Shown: piece by piece, positions 1 through 8,119 of the stretch | How the letters are laid out: each line of letters starts with the position of its first letter | How positions within the stretch are numbered: the first letter of the stretch is position 1 | NCBI GenBank assembly: GCA_001777515.1 | Contig: MFEF01000003.1 | Coordinates: 1 to 53,422 of the forward strand | Source of the DNA: Candidatus Doudnabacteria bacterium RIFCSPHIGHO2_01_48_18 | GTDB taxonomy: Bacteria; Patescibacteriota; Doudnabacteria; UBA920; 2-01-FULL-46-14 | DNA length: 53,422 nt | Reading direction: 5' to 3' | Notes under the pieces: generated by a model | Told to the model about the DNA's origin: nothing | Databases searched by the model: none | The model's input: only the letters and a program-made list of their open reading frames with translations | Program-made: the position numbers and the translations under genes

Positions 1-66
1 AATCCTCCTTCGACAAACTCTTAAATTAATCACCAGCCGCTCTGCCGACTTGTCGGCAAACCCAAA

Positions 67-90
67 ACCACCAGACCTTAGTCTGGTGGT
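67..90 (-). terminator. Hairpin at end of the rpsL-fusA operon
   Basis: A perfect 10-bp stem with a 4-base loop lies 12 bases beyond the last minus-strand stop codon. The following T tract is short (four T), so this is a moderate intrinsic terminator or an mRNA 3' end. A second small stem (7 bp) lies at 43-58. Confidence 0.6.
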
Positions 91-101
91 CGGTTATTAT
101 T

Positions 102-443
102 CTAATCTAGTATTTCGTTGTTTGGCTCTATCGGTTCGACGCGGATATCGGGGTTCCCCGCAAACGTACTCGTTTGTGGGGTGATCATGAAATCTTCTTT
201 CATTACCTGCTCTCTTAGATCTTCTACCTGGGCGCGGGTTATTTGCTCATTGACTGCTTCCACTCGTTTCAGATCCACAGCCATCTTGCCGGCCAGTTTT
301 TCCACCATCAAGTCCTCGAAATCACCGTAGCCCATGAGCACGGCGGCTGGTTTGCCATCTTCAAAGAAAATGTATTTGCCGCCGGTGAGCTTGGCGATCT
401 GTATCAAATTTTTCAGCTGCCCGTCATTCATGAATTTATCCAC
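102..443 (-). CDS. Small protein with Phd/YefM-like N-terminus
   Basis: This 113-residue protein overlaps the end of fusA by 8 bases, so it is probably translated by coupling as the last gene of the rpsL-rpsG-fusA transcript. Residues 10-46 follow the Phd/YefM antitoxin pattern: a helix, then a strand with a Gly-Lys-Pro turn ([19 protein letters not shown]), as in antitoxins that read G-K-P-x-A-V-L. The second half is acidic and helical, then Pro-rich. No toxin gene is adjacent. The family assignment is inferred from pattern only. It could instead be an uncharacterised small protein that shares the fold. Confidence 0.6.
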   Translation of the reverse strand: MDKFMNDGQLKNLIQIAKLTGGKYIFFEDGKPAAVLMGYGDFEDLMVEKLAGKMAVDLKRVEAVNEQITRAQVEDLREQVMKEDFMITPQTSTFAGNPDIRVEPIEPNNEILD

Positions 444-2562
444 CGACCTGGCCGACGCGAATCTTCGCGCCTTCGCCGATTATTTTTTCCGCGACATTCT
501 TTGGCACCTCAGAGTAATGAGAAAATTCCATGGTGTATGAAGCTTGCCCCTGAGACATGGATCTGATTGTTGTAGCGTAACCAAACATGCTGCCGAGCGG
601 AACTGTCGCGGTGATGACTTTGTTTTTGCCGCGGTCGCCCATTTCCTTGATCTCGCCGCGCTTGGCGGAGATATCGCCCATCACATCGCCCATGAACTCC
701 TCGGGGGTAATAACCTCAACCCTCATGATCGGCTCGAGAATTACCGGCTCGGCTCTGCGCATGCCATCCTGGAATGCTTTGGACCCTGCGATCTTGAAAG
801 CGATTTCTGAAGAGTCAACCTCGTGGAAAGACCCATCATAGAGAGCGGCTTTGAAATCAACAACTGGGAAACCAGCGATAACGCCATTGTCCGCGGCTTC
901 CATCACGCCCTTGCCGACAGCCGGAATGTATTCTTTGGGGATGACACCGCCCACGATTTCATCCACGAACTCGCGGCCTTTGCCCGGCTCCTGCGGCTCG
1001 AGCCTCAACCAAACGTGTCCATATTGACCGCGACCCCCCGTCTGGCGGATGTATTTACCTTCCACCTCAACAGTTTTCTTGAAGGTTTCTTTGTATGCCA
1101 CCTGAGGCGCGCCAACGTTTGCTTCCACCTTGAACTCGCGCTTCATGCGGTCCACGATAATCTCCAAGTGGAGTTCGCCCATACCTTCGATGATGGTCTG
1201 GCCCGTCTCTTCGTTGGATTTAATATGAAAAGTCGGATCTTCTTCGCCAAGCTTCTGGAGCGCAATACCCATTTTTTCCTGGTCAGCCTTGGTCTTGGGC
1301 TCAATAGCCTGCGAGATAACCGGCTCTGGGAAGGTGATGGATTCGAGCACGATCGGCTTATCGTCGCTGCAAAGCGTGTCGCCGGTAAAGGTGGCTTTGG
1401 GTCCGACGAGCGCGGCAATGTCGCCAGCAAAAACTTCTTTGATTTCTTCGCGGCTGTTGGCATGCATGCGTACGATACGGCCCACGCGTTCCTTGTTTCC
1501 GGACCTCGCGTTGAGGACATACGAACCAGCAGCTAACGTTCCAGAATATACCCGGAAAAAAGCCAGCTTTCCGACGAACGGATCAGTGGCGATTTTGAAA
1601 GCCAGCGCGGAAAATGGCTCGCTGTCCTCGGGCTTTCGTTCGATTTCGTTTTGCGTGTTCGGATCGATACCCCTTACAGATCCCTTATCATTCGGGTTTG
1701 GCAGGAAATTGGTAACAGCATCGAGAATCGTTTGCACGATGATGCCGCGGCCATCCCCGCCGAGCACTGGGAAAAATTTGCCGCCTTGAGTGGCTTTTCT
1801 GATCGCTGACAAAAACTCGGTTTCTGTAACGTCGCCGCCGGCCAGGTATTTTTCCATCAGCGCATCGTCTGATTCGACAACTTTTTCAAGAAGACTATGT
1901 CGGTACTCTTCAGCCTTAGTTTTGAGATCAGCGGGGATATCTATCTGAGTCAGATCTTTGTCAGTGTAATCCTTGTATACATAACCTTTCATCTGCACCA
2001 GGTCAATGTAGCCGGAGACTTCTTTTTCAAAACCAATCGGAATCTGAATCGGAAACGCGTCTTCGGACAAACGCTTGTGAATCGAATCTAAACTCTTGTA
2101 AAAATCGCCGCCGGTCTGGTTGATCTTGTTGATAAAACACATGCGCGGCACATGGTATTTGTCAGCCTGGCGCCACACAGTTTCGGACTGCGGCTCCACG
2201 CCCATTTTGCCGTCAAAAACCACGACCGCTCCGTCCAGCACGCGCAAGGAGCGTTCTACCTCAACGGTAAAATCCACGTGCCCTGGGGTATCGATGATGT
2301 TGATCTTGTGCTTTACGTCACCCACGAGCTTGTTGTATTTTGGGGTCCAGTAGCACGTCACGGCGGCGGCCGTGATGGTGATGCCGCGCTCGCGCTCCTG
2401 TTCCATCCAGTCAGTCGTGGTTTCACCCTCGTGGACAGCGCCAATCGTGTGCTTGAGGCCGGTGTTATAGAGAATACCTTCGGTCACAGTCGTCTTACCC
2501 GCATCGATATGCGCAATAATTCCTATATTTCTAGTTTGCTCTATTGGAGTCTCTCGAGGCAT
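436..2562 (-). CDS. fusA: Elongation factor G
   Basis: EF-G is the translocase GTPase that moves tRNA and mRNA through the ribosome in the cytoplasm. The 708-residue length is normal. G1 is AHIDAGKTT (about residues 17-25), the switch I motif is RERGITIT, and G3 is DTPGH. Domains II to V follow, including a recognisable domain IV (GGRGQYGHV). The G4 motif, normally NKxD, reads NKIN, an unusual change in the guanine-recognition Asp. It follows rpsG by 86 bases in the classic str operon order. Its ribosome-binding site (AAAGGGTGAGGG) and start codon lie in one arm of a long inverted repeat, so translation may be controlled. No tuf gene follows. Confidence 0.97.
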   Translation of the reverse strand: MPRETPIEQTRNIGIIAHIDAGKTTVTEGILYNTGLKHTIGAVHEGETTTDWMEQERERGITITAAAVTCYWTPKYNKLVGDVKHKINIIDTPGHVDFTVEVERSLRVLDGAVVVFDGKMGVEPQSETVWRQADKYHVPRMCFINKINQTGGDFYKSLDSIHKRLSEDAFPIQIPIGFEKEVSGYIDLVQMKGYVYKDYTDKDLTQIDIPADLKTKAEEYRHSLLEKVVESDDALMEKYLAGGDVTETEFLSAIRKATQGGKFFPVLGGDGRGIIVQTILDAVTNFLPNPNDKGSVRGIDPNTQNEIERKPEDSEPFSALAFKIATDPFVGKLAFFRVYSGTLAAGSYVLNARSGNKERVGRIVRMHANSREEIKEVFAGDIAALVGPKATFTGDTLCSDDKPIVLESITFPEPVISQAIEPKTKADQEKMGIALQKLGEEDPTFHIKSNEETGQTIIEGMGELHLEIIVDRMKREFKVEANVGAPQVAYKETFKKTVEVEGKYIRQTGGRGQYGHVWLRLEPQEPGKGREFVDEIVGGVIPKEYIPAVGKGVMEAADNGVIAGFPVVDFKAALYDGSFHEVDSSEIAFKIAGSKAFQDGMRRAEPVILEPIMRVEVITPEEFMGDVMGDISAKRGEIKEMGDRGKNKVITATVPLGSMFGYATTIRSMSQGQASYTMEFSHYSEVPKNVAEKIIGEGAKIRVGQVGG

Positions 2563-2649
2563 CCCTCACCCTTTCTTTTCGTTATTCATAACCTTGGAAT
2601 TTTTTATCATAAATAATCTGGTCCCAAACCCCGTGAAAGGATGAGGGAT
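2561..2649 (-). promoter_or_regulatory. rpsG-fusA intergenic stem hiding the fusA start
   Basis: In the mRNA, the 15 bases at 2649-2635 (starting at the last base of the rpsG stop codon) can pair over their whole length with 2575-2561. There are 14 Watson-Crick pairs and one G-U pair. The second arm contains the fusA Shine-Dalgarno sequence and the first two bases of its AUG. The loop is 59 bases. Ribosomes finishing rpsG would open the stem. This suggests translational coupling or feedback control of EF-G, which is inference. Confidence 0.65.
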
Positions 2650-3134
2650 TATTTTCTCTGGAACCTTGCGAAATGAGCGAACGCACGGTTAGCTTCCGCC
2701 ATTTTGTGCGTGTCTTCGCGCTTCTTGATGGCGGCTCCTTCATTTTTGTAGGCCGACATAATTTCGTCGCCAAGCTTGATGTGCATGGGTTTGCCTTTTT
2801 GGCTGCGAGCGGCCGCGATCAGCCAGCGCATGCCAAGCGTGGTTTTGCGCGGTTCCACAACCTCGAGCGGCACCTGGTAGTTGGCACCGCCAATGCGTCG
2901 GCTTTTCACCTCAAGGATCGGGCTGACGTTTTTGAGAGCAGCATCAAAAATCTGGCGCGGTTCCGAGTTCATCTTTTCTTTGATGTAGTTAAAAGATTCA
3001 TAAACAATTTTCTGGGCCACGGTTTTCTTGCCGCGCTCCATGATGTTGTTGATAAACTTGGCAACCTTGACATTGTTATATTTCGGATCTGGATCGATCT
3101 TATTTTTTTTGTATGATCTAGCTTTCCTAGGCAT
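2649..3134 (-). CDS. rpsG: 30S ribosomal protein S7
   Basis: S7 nucleates assembly of the 30S head and binds the 3' domain of 16S rRNA. The 161-residue protein starts MPRKARSYKK and carries the family pattern through VAKFINNIMERGKKTVAQKI, then the conserved GGANYQVPLEV and GMRWLIAAAR segments. It lies between rpsL (39 bases upstream) and fusA in the standard str operon. The mRNA just after its stop codon forms one arm of the stem that covers the fusA start. Confidence 0.97.
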   Translation of the reverse strand: MPRKARSYKKNKIDPDPKYNNVKVAKFINNIMERGKKTVAQKIVYESFNYIKEKMNSEPRQIFDAALKNVSPILEVKSRRIGGANYQVPLEVVEPRKTTLGMRWLIAAARSQKGKPMHIKLGDEIMSAYKNEGAAIKKREDTHKMAEANRAFAHFARFQRK

Positions 3135-3143
3135 GTGTTACTT

Positions 3144-3167
3144 GTTACTCGTTATTAGTTACTTGTT
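3144..3167. repeat. Dispersed 24-bp repeat, copy 1
   Basis: The sequence GTTACTCGTTATTAGTTACT plus TGTT occurs here between rpsL and rpsG, and again at 22184-22207 with one mismatch. It is AT-rich. No function can be read from it. Confidence 0.6.
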
Positions 3168-3173
3168 CGCGAG

Positions 3174-3590
3174 CTATTTGGGTCTCTTTGCTCCGTATTT
3201 ACTGCGACCGCGTCTGCGCGCCTCGACACCGGCAGCGTCAAGCTTTCCTCTCACAATGTGATAGCGCACGCCAGGCAAATCTTTGACCCTGCCGCCTCTG
3301 ATCATAACCACAGAGTGCTCCTGCAGATTATGACCAACGCCGGGAATATAAGCGGTGACTTCCATGCCGTTAGTGAGACGGACACGGGCGATCTTCCGCA
3401 AAGCAGAGTTCGGTTTCTTTGGCGTGGTCGTGGTGACCTTGAGACAGACGCCGCGCTTGAATGGACTGCCAAATTTGAGCGGCACGGGCTTGTTATGGAT
3501 CAAATTCAAAGCTCGCATCATGGCCGGTGATTTGGATTTGACCTTGAGCGGTTTGCGTTTTTTTCTGATTAACTGATTGATGGTTGGCAC
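3174..3590 (-). CDS. rpsL: 30S ribosomal protein S12
   Basis: S12 lies at the decoding centre of the 30S subunit and affects fidelity and streptomycin response. The 138-residue sequence begins [13 protein letters not shown] and holds the conserved [12 protein letters not shown] and [13 protein letters not shown] stretches, including the lysines at the usual streptomycin-resistance positions. It is the first gene of the str operon. The promoter lies about 180 bases upstream, so the leader is long. The C-terminal tail is basic, as expected for rRNA contact. Confidence 0.97.
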   Translation of the reverse strand: MPTINQLIRKKRKPLKVKSKSPAMMRALNLIHNKPVPLKFGSPFKRGVCLKVTTTTPKKPNSALRKIARVRLTNGMEVTAYIPGVGHNLQEHSVVMIRGGRVKDLPGVRYHIVRGKLDAAGVEARRRGRSKYGAKRPK

Positions 3591-3769
3591 AATTTTCCTT
3601 TGTTAATTAGTCACTCGCAGGCGTAATAAAAACTGACGGACTGTCAGTTCTCGCCTATTTCGTTTACCTGGTACTCTCCCGAAACCGCGGGATTTACGTT
3701 CCCAAATAAATCGACTGAAAAAGTGATTTCTCCGCCTCAGGCGGAGAGGTTTCTTATTCAATTAACGGT
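3591..3769 (-). other. Long 5' leader of the rpsL operon
   Basis: This 180-base untranslated leader contains two clear stems: an 8-bp stem with a 3-base loop at 3729-3747 (TCTCCGCC/GGCGGAGA) and a 6-bp stem near 3631-3648 (ACTGAC/GTCAGT). It could serve ribosomal-protein feedback control. No known leader class was recognised. Confidence 0.4.
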
Positions 3770-3798
3770 ATTATACTAGCCAAATACTACCCTGTCAA
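3770..3798 (-). promoter_or_regulatory. Sigma70 promoter for rpsL-rpsG-fusA
   Basis: Read on the minus strand, TTGACA (3798-3793) is followed after 17 bases by TATAAT (3775-3770). Both hexamers match consensus perfectly with optimal spacing, as expected for a strong ribosomal operon. Confidence 0.88.
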
Positions 3799-3887
3799 CA
3801 ACGAAGGTTTGCGCGGTCATCGCTTGATTTTTGAACTGCTTTGTGGGAATCTTGGGACAGTACAAACCACGCCTAAAGGAGGTTGTG

Positions 3888-5417
3888 ATGAAAAAACTAC
3901 GAGTAGTGATTCTCAAGCCGAGTAAATACGGGACAGACGGCTCTGTCCAGCGGTTTCGGCGTGGTTTTATGCCGAATACGACCGTTCCCTATATTCGCAG
4001 CATGACCCCGCAAATGATCGATGATGTTGTGGTTGAAACGCAGACAATCGACGAATATGTGCAAACAGATTTGCGCTACCTCGATCTTTTGAGATCAGAT
4101 GAACCGACCTTGCTGGCTCTTGTCGGCGTCCAGTCTCATCAATTTCACCGCGCACTTGATCTGGGGGCGTATGCTCTCAAACATAAAGTGCGGCATGTCG
4201 TGATCGGCGGGCCGCATCCCATGACCTGCGACACCAGCATGCTGCACAATCGCGGCGTATCATTCGCGCTCGCGGAAGCAGAAATGATCTGGCCGGCTAT
4301 CCTCCGAGACGCGATTCGCGGCCAGCTGCAGCCAGTCTATGGAAAAGGGCAGCGCTGGCAAAAGGAATTATCACCGCTGATAATGCAGCCGCCCAGCAGC
4401 CAGGACATGAAGCGCTATGTTGTGCCTCTTCTTGGCATATACCCCGCGCGCGGTTGCCCTTATACCTGCAACTTTTGCTCGGTGATCAAAATCGCCGGGC
4501 GGCAGGTCAGAAGCGTGGACGTTGACACGATAATGGCCACTCTCTGGGCAGCAAAAAAGGCGGGAATCCAATTCGTCTTGTTTACTTCGGACAATTTCAA
4601 CAAATATGCTGATGCCCCTGCCCTTCTCAATCAAATGATCAGGGAAAAAATCGATCTGCCGTTTATGTGCCAGTGCGACACGCAGGTGTCAAAGCAGGAA
4701 GATTTCATCGAGCTGTTGGGACGCGCTGGGTGTTTTCAGATGTTTGTTGGCGTGGAATCCCTCAACCGGCAAACTCTGCTGAAGGCGCACAAAACCCAGA
4801 ATCACCCTCAGCGCTACGCCGACATTGTCCGCCTTGTGCACAAATACGGGTTCAATGGACATTTCTCCAACATCATTGGCTTTCCTGACGACACTGAACA
4901 AAGCTGCCACGAGCACATGGCGATCATCAAAGAGTTAAGTCCCGGTGCCGTATCTTGTTACATTCTCTGCCCATTGCCAGGGACGGAGCAATACGATGAT
5001 TTTCGCGCCGAAGATTTAGTCTATGAAAAAAATCTGGATCGGTTCGATGCCACTTGCCCTACCTGGAGCCATCCAAACCTTTCGCCTGAACAACTCACCA
5101 ATCTGATGTTCGAGTTCTATCGGACATTCTACTCCGATGAGCGTCTGATCAGAAGCTTCACCACTAGAAACCGCCGGATGAGCTGGCAGTCAGATTTGAT
5201 TGCCCGAATTTTTCCAGTATTCAACCGTTATTCGGTCTGGAGAGGCCTGCACCCTATGGCCGGTGGATTCTGGGATATCAAACGGGATCATGTTTCTGAA
5301 TACCTGGATGTGCGCCGGCAGTATTACGGTTACGAGCATGTCCCCTTGCCAGCCAGCCTGCGTCTGTCAGAAATTGATGAAAAAATGAACGGCAACGTAA
5401 AACTCGTGCTCGCCTAA
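3888..5417 (+). CDS. B12-binding-type radical SAM enzyme
   Basis: This 509-residue protein has an N-terminal cobalamin-binding-like Rossmann region (GGPHPMTCD, about residues 106-114) followed by a radical SAM barrel. The cluster-binding CxxxCxxC motif is CPYTCNFC, with Cys190, Cys194 and Cys197. Such enzymes (BchE/HpnP/methyltransferase-like) use SAM radical chemistry, and the substrate cannot be read from sequence. The start at 3888 is chosen because AAAGGAGG lies 5 bases upstream; an upstream in-frame ATG at 3831 has no such site. It stands alone between divergent rpsL and convergent M50 genes. Confidence 0.85.
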   Translation: MKKLRVVILKPSKYGTDGSVQRFRRGFMPNTTVPYIRSMTPQMIDDVVVETQTIDEYVQTDLRYLDLLRSDEPTLLALVGVQSHQFHRALDLGAYALKHKVRHVVIGGPHPMTCDTSMLHNRGVSFALAEAEMIWPAILRDAIRGQLQPVYGKGQRWQKELSPLIMQPPSSQDMKRYVVPLLGIYPARGCPYTCNFCSVIKIAGRQVRSVDVDTIMATLWAAKKAGIQFVLFTSDNFNKYADAPALLNQMIREKIDLPFMCQCDTQVSKQEDFIELLGRAGCFQMFVGVESLNRQTLLKAHKTQNHPQRYADIVRLVHKYGFNGHFSNIIGFPDDTEQSCHEHMAIIKELSPGAVSCYILCPLPGTEQYDDFRAEDLVYEKNLDRFDATCPTWSHPNLSPEQLTNLMFEFYRTFYSDERLIRSFTTRNRRMSWQSDLIARIFPVFNRYSVWRGLHPMAGGFWDIKRDHVSEYLDVRRQYYGYEHVPLPASLRLSEIDEKMNGNVKLVLA

Positions 5418-5476
5418 TAGGGCGAGCACTACAAATCAAAAAGGCCTCTAAGCTTCACGCTTGCCGGCCTTTTATT
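5406..5476. terminator. Bidirectional terminator pair
   Basis: A 9-bp stem (5406-5414/5421-5429) encloses the stop codon of the radical SAM gene. A second stem, AAAAGGCC at 5438-5445 with GGCCTTTT at 5466-5473, is followed by T-rich sequence on the plus strand, and A/T symmetry makes it work for the convergent protease gene too. Confidence 0.75.
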
Positions 5477-5477
5477 T

Positions 5478-6134
5478 TTATCCAATCGGAAAACCCAAAA
5501 TCAGCGCTGATATAAAACGAAAAATCGGAAATACAACAATCGGCAACATTCCTGAAAGCAAAAGCAAGATGAGAATAAAAAAACCAAATCGTTCAAATTC
5601 AAGCAACCGGTTTGCTTGCTCTTCCGGAAACAGGCTGGCGAATATTTTAAAGCCATCGAGCGGCGGTACCGGCAGCAGGTTGAAAATCGCAAGGCTCAGG
5701 TTCACTGCCGTCGCAAGCAGCAAGAACTCAAAACTACCAGTACCAGGCGCCACCTGTCCCAGCCTGATCGGCAGCGCGAAACAAATCGCCAAAAGCAGAT
5801 TGGAACCAGGCCCTGCAAGCGAAACAAGCGCCATATCTCGCTTTGGTTTTTTCAGATTGAAATAATTGACTGGCACAGGCTTGGCCATGCCAAGCATCAT
5901 CCGCGGCGGCAGAAATGTTCCGGTTTGCAAAAAATACAAAATAGATGGCGCAAAAAACATCAACGGCAAAATAATCGAGCCAAAAGGATCAATGTGGGGT
6001 ATAGGATTAAGGGTCAGGCGCCCCGCGATTTTAGCGGTGTCATCCCCCAGCCGGTAAGCCATAACGCCGTGGCAAACCTCGTGGATAACCGCGGAAAACA
6101 GCAGAATGATTAATATGATAATGATTTCCATCAT
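5478..6134 (-). CDS. Site-2 protease family membrane metallopeptidase (M50)
   Basis: An intramembrane zinc peptidase of 218 residues. The HExxH zinc motif is HEVCH at residues 18-22 within the first membrane segment. The second metal-site motif, NxxPxPPLDG, is NLLPVPPLDG at 152-161. About five hydrophobic segments are visible. It lacks a PDZ domain, so it belongs to the compact M50 subgroup common in small genomes rather than the RseP type. The substrate is unknown. It converges with the radical SAM gene and shares its terminator. Confidence 0.88.
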   Translation of the reverse strand: MMEIIIILIILLFSAVIHEVCHGVMAYRLGDDTAKIAGRLTLNPIPHIDPFGSIILPLMFFAPSILYFLQTGTFLPPRMMLGMAKPVPVNYFNLKKPKRDMALVSLAGPGSNLLLAICFALPIRLGQVAPGTGSFEFLLLATAVNLSLAIFNLLPVPPLDGFKIFASLFPEEQANRLLEFERFGFFILILLLLSGMLPIVVFPIFRFISALILGFPIG

Positions 6135-6211
6135 GGGTCTTTGGGGCGGTCTTTACAGCCGAATGATTTTAGCTTATACTTAGCAAAGTAATTTATTTAT
6201 AGATATTTCCA

Positions 6212-6418
6212 ATGGTCAGTCCTAACAAATCCTGCAAAATCTGCGGCAAAGGTTATAAAAGAATTTTTAGCCGATCCCACTCGATGCAGAGAACAATCAA
6301 ACGGCAACAGGTCAATCTCCAGTGGCTCACGATTGGTCCTGCAAAACGCATCAAGGCTTGCACTAAATGTATCAAATCTTTCACCGCAGGCAAAATTAAA
6401 CAGCTGCAGCCAGCCTAA
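6212..6418 (+). CDS. rpmB: 50S ribosomal protein L28
   Basis: This 68-residue basic protein has the L28 plan: a zinc-type CKICGKGY pair near the N-terminus, SHS followed by a KR-rich NLQW segment, and the second Cys pair in RIKACTKCIKSF. L28 binds the 50S subunit near the E site. The four-Cys (zinc-binding) form is seen. The start at 6212 fits the family. No strong Shine-Dalgarno sequence is visible. The stop codon is part of a terminator stem. Confidence 0.85.
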   Translation: MVSPNKSCKICGKGYKRIFSRSHSMQRTIKRQQVNLQWLTIGPAKRIKACTKCIKSFTAGKIKQLQPA

Positions 6419-6445
6419 TATCCCGATTCTTGATCGGGATATTTT
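6417..6445 (+). terminator. Terminator after rpmB
   Basis: An 11-bp perfect stem (AATATCCCGAT/ATCGGGATATT) with a 5-base loop ends in a short T run just before the next start codon. It may only partly stop transcription. Confidence 0.6.
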
Positions 6446-6448
6446 AAC

Positions 6449-7642
6449 ATGTTCGAACGGTTTACGAGACCAAAAAAAGCCTCACCTGTCGGCACTTACC
6501 GCGTCGATGTCATTTCTATTCCGGAAGAGCTTGATTTCCAGGAGCAGATGCCAATTGAGATTAGGTATATCCTGAAAAAAACTCCGGAATACAAAAACCG
6601 GATCAAAAAAATTCTGGGCGAAGGCAAGGCGATCGGGGTCAGGACTGTGCTGCGTACGCCGGAAAACATCTTGCAGGCCGTGCATACCATCAGCGTGCAC
6701 AGCCAGGCCAACTATATCATCACCTGGCTGCCGGAGCTGCTGCGCAACAAGCATCGGCCAAAATTTACGCAGACAGAGGTCATGAAAACTCGCGAGCGCG
6801 GCGAAAATCTCGAGGAAGCCGTGGAAGTAATTTTACGCGATCGTTTGCGCTTCAAAAAATTGGTTTTGATTGACGAAGAAAATATTGGCGTACAGCCCGA
6901 GGAGCAGCGGCTAATGACTGGGCTCAATGAAGTTATCTACCCGCTGGCAATAGACTATTCTGTGTTCCGGGTTGTGGCTGACAATGCCAGAGAACGCACC
7001 AGAATCGCGCAGGGCATCATCAAGGCGCTTTTAATCATCGGTCCGATCGCTCATTTTTTAGAAAAATTCCTGCCGGGCGCCGGTAAAGTTTTTACCGCTT
7101 CCGCAGACGATATTCTGGCGGAATCCGCGGAATTGTCAGCTCTGCGAGGAAGCGGATTTACCTGGCGGGAACTGGCTAAGCGAGCGCGAATTCTCGTGCC
7201 GGTTTTCGCGCTGGCGACCTGGGGCGCATTTTCCGTAGAGGGTTTGCTGCATGAAAATAAAATCATCATGGCCGGCGTGGTGTTTGGTCTGTCCGCGGTC
7301 GCGCTGTCTCTGACAACCGCGGTCCAGTCGTTTTTCATGTACCTTTCAAGCATTAAAAAAGTCGCGAGGGAAGGAAAAATCACTTCTTACGCTAACAGTT
7401 CTCTCGTGAGACTTGCGCTGCGGCAGGATTTTACTAACCCGGCTCGCCTCGGACTGCTCTTGGGCGCGGGCCTGGCGCCAATCATGGGTATCCTAGGCGC
7501 GGTCTCTGGCCTCATGCATAATGGCTGGGTTTTGGCTGCAATCGGTTCCACAGAATCGATCGTCGCGGGCATGACTGTTCTGTTTGCCGATTATCTCAAC
7601 GAGAAACGTTTTCACCGCCGTCTGACAAAACTCATCAGGTAA
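6449..7642 (+). CDS. Unknown membrane protein, 397 residues
   Basis: I do not recognise the family. The first ~200 residues are soluble, charged and helix-rich, with the segments LRDRLRFKKLVLIDEENIG and FRVVADNARERTR. The second half holds about four hydrophobic segments (near residues 190-210, 250-270, 270-300 and 330-380), rich in Gly and Ala. The charged tail ends in an Arg/Lys-rich stretch. It starts 31 bases after rpmB, beyond a weak terminator. No catalytic motif was seen. It is complete, with uniform codon use. Confidence 0.7.
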   Translation: MFERFTRPKKASPVGTYRVDVISIPEELDFQEQMPIEIRYILKKTPEYKNRIKKILGEGKAIGVRTVLRTPENILQAVHTISVHSQANYIITWLPELLRNKHRPKFTQTEVMKTRERGENLEEAVEVILRDRLRFKKLVLIDEENIGVQPEEQRLMTGLNEVIYPLAIDYSVFRVVADNARERTRIAQGIIKALLIIGPIAHFLEKFLPGAGKVFTASADDILAESAELSALRGSGFTWRELAKRARILVPVFALATWGAFSVEGLLHENKIIMAGVVFGLSAVALSLTTAVQSFFMYLSSIKKVAREGKITSYANSSLVRLALRQDFTNPARLGLLLGAGLAPIMGILGAVSGLMHNGWVLAAIGSTESIVAGMTVLFADYLNEKRFHRRLTKLIR

Positions 7643-7717
7643 ACCCCCGCACCAAAAAATCTGAATTAAACTCCAGCGTAGCAGAAGAAAATTTCTTAGA
7701 TTTTATGGTGTGGGGGT
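7643..7717. terminator. 75-bp inverted repeat between convergent genes
   Basis: Arms 7643-7662 and 7698-7717 pair over 20 bases with two mismatches (ACCCCCGCACCA against TGGTGTGGGGGT). The right arm encodes the last residues and the stop of the adjacent nuclease fragment. It probably ends both convergent transcripts, although no clear T run follows. Confidence 0.55.
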
Positions 7718-8038
7718 AAATTCCAAAAACATTGACAGGTGATCAGAAGCCGCTACGTTCGGCACTGCAAAGCTTTTGACCTCAATGCCAGGTGAAACAA
7801 AAACATAATCTGCATGTTGAGCGATAAAATAGCTTGTAAACGCCGGCAGTGCGAATGCTAACTCTGCCAGCAAATTCGCTCGGCAGATTTTCTTTTCACC
7901 GTATGACTTCCGATCAGTTATGGTATCGAAAACTTCTTGAAAACAAAAAATATCAGTACTGGGCGCATATTGCCTGACAAAAGCCATCAACGGGTCAAAC
8001 TGCATGCCGCCCCAAACATTCAGGGAAACCAATTTCAT
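7703..8038 (-). pseudogene. EEP-family nuclease/phosphatase with internal deletion
   Basis: The 111-residue product joins the N-terminal part of an endonuclease/exonuclease/phosphatase domain (SLNVWGG with the metal-site Asn, FCFQEVFD with the Glu) directly to its C-terminal part (DYVFVSPG and the catalytic SDHL). Members normally run 220-260 residues. The middle, with the conserved His and the GDFN motif, is missing between FIAQ and HADY. The frame is intact, so an in-frame deletion is likely. Loss of essential residues predicts an inactive product. It overlaps the inverted repeat at its 3' end. Confidence 0.75.
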
Positions 8039-8119
8039 TTTCTGATCATTTAAACGTGCTGTAGTAAGATTCGACTGTAGAATAGCAGGTGGCCTTCAGA
8101 TTCTCCTCAAGCATTTTAT

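Noticed and set aside
3831-3887. Upstream ATG for the radical SAM gene
   Set aside because: There is no ribosome-binding site and the 19 extra residues look unlike the family start, while AAAGGAGG precedes the ATG at 3888.
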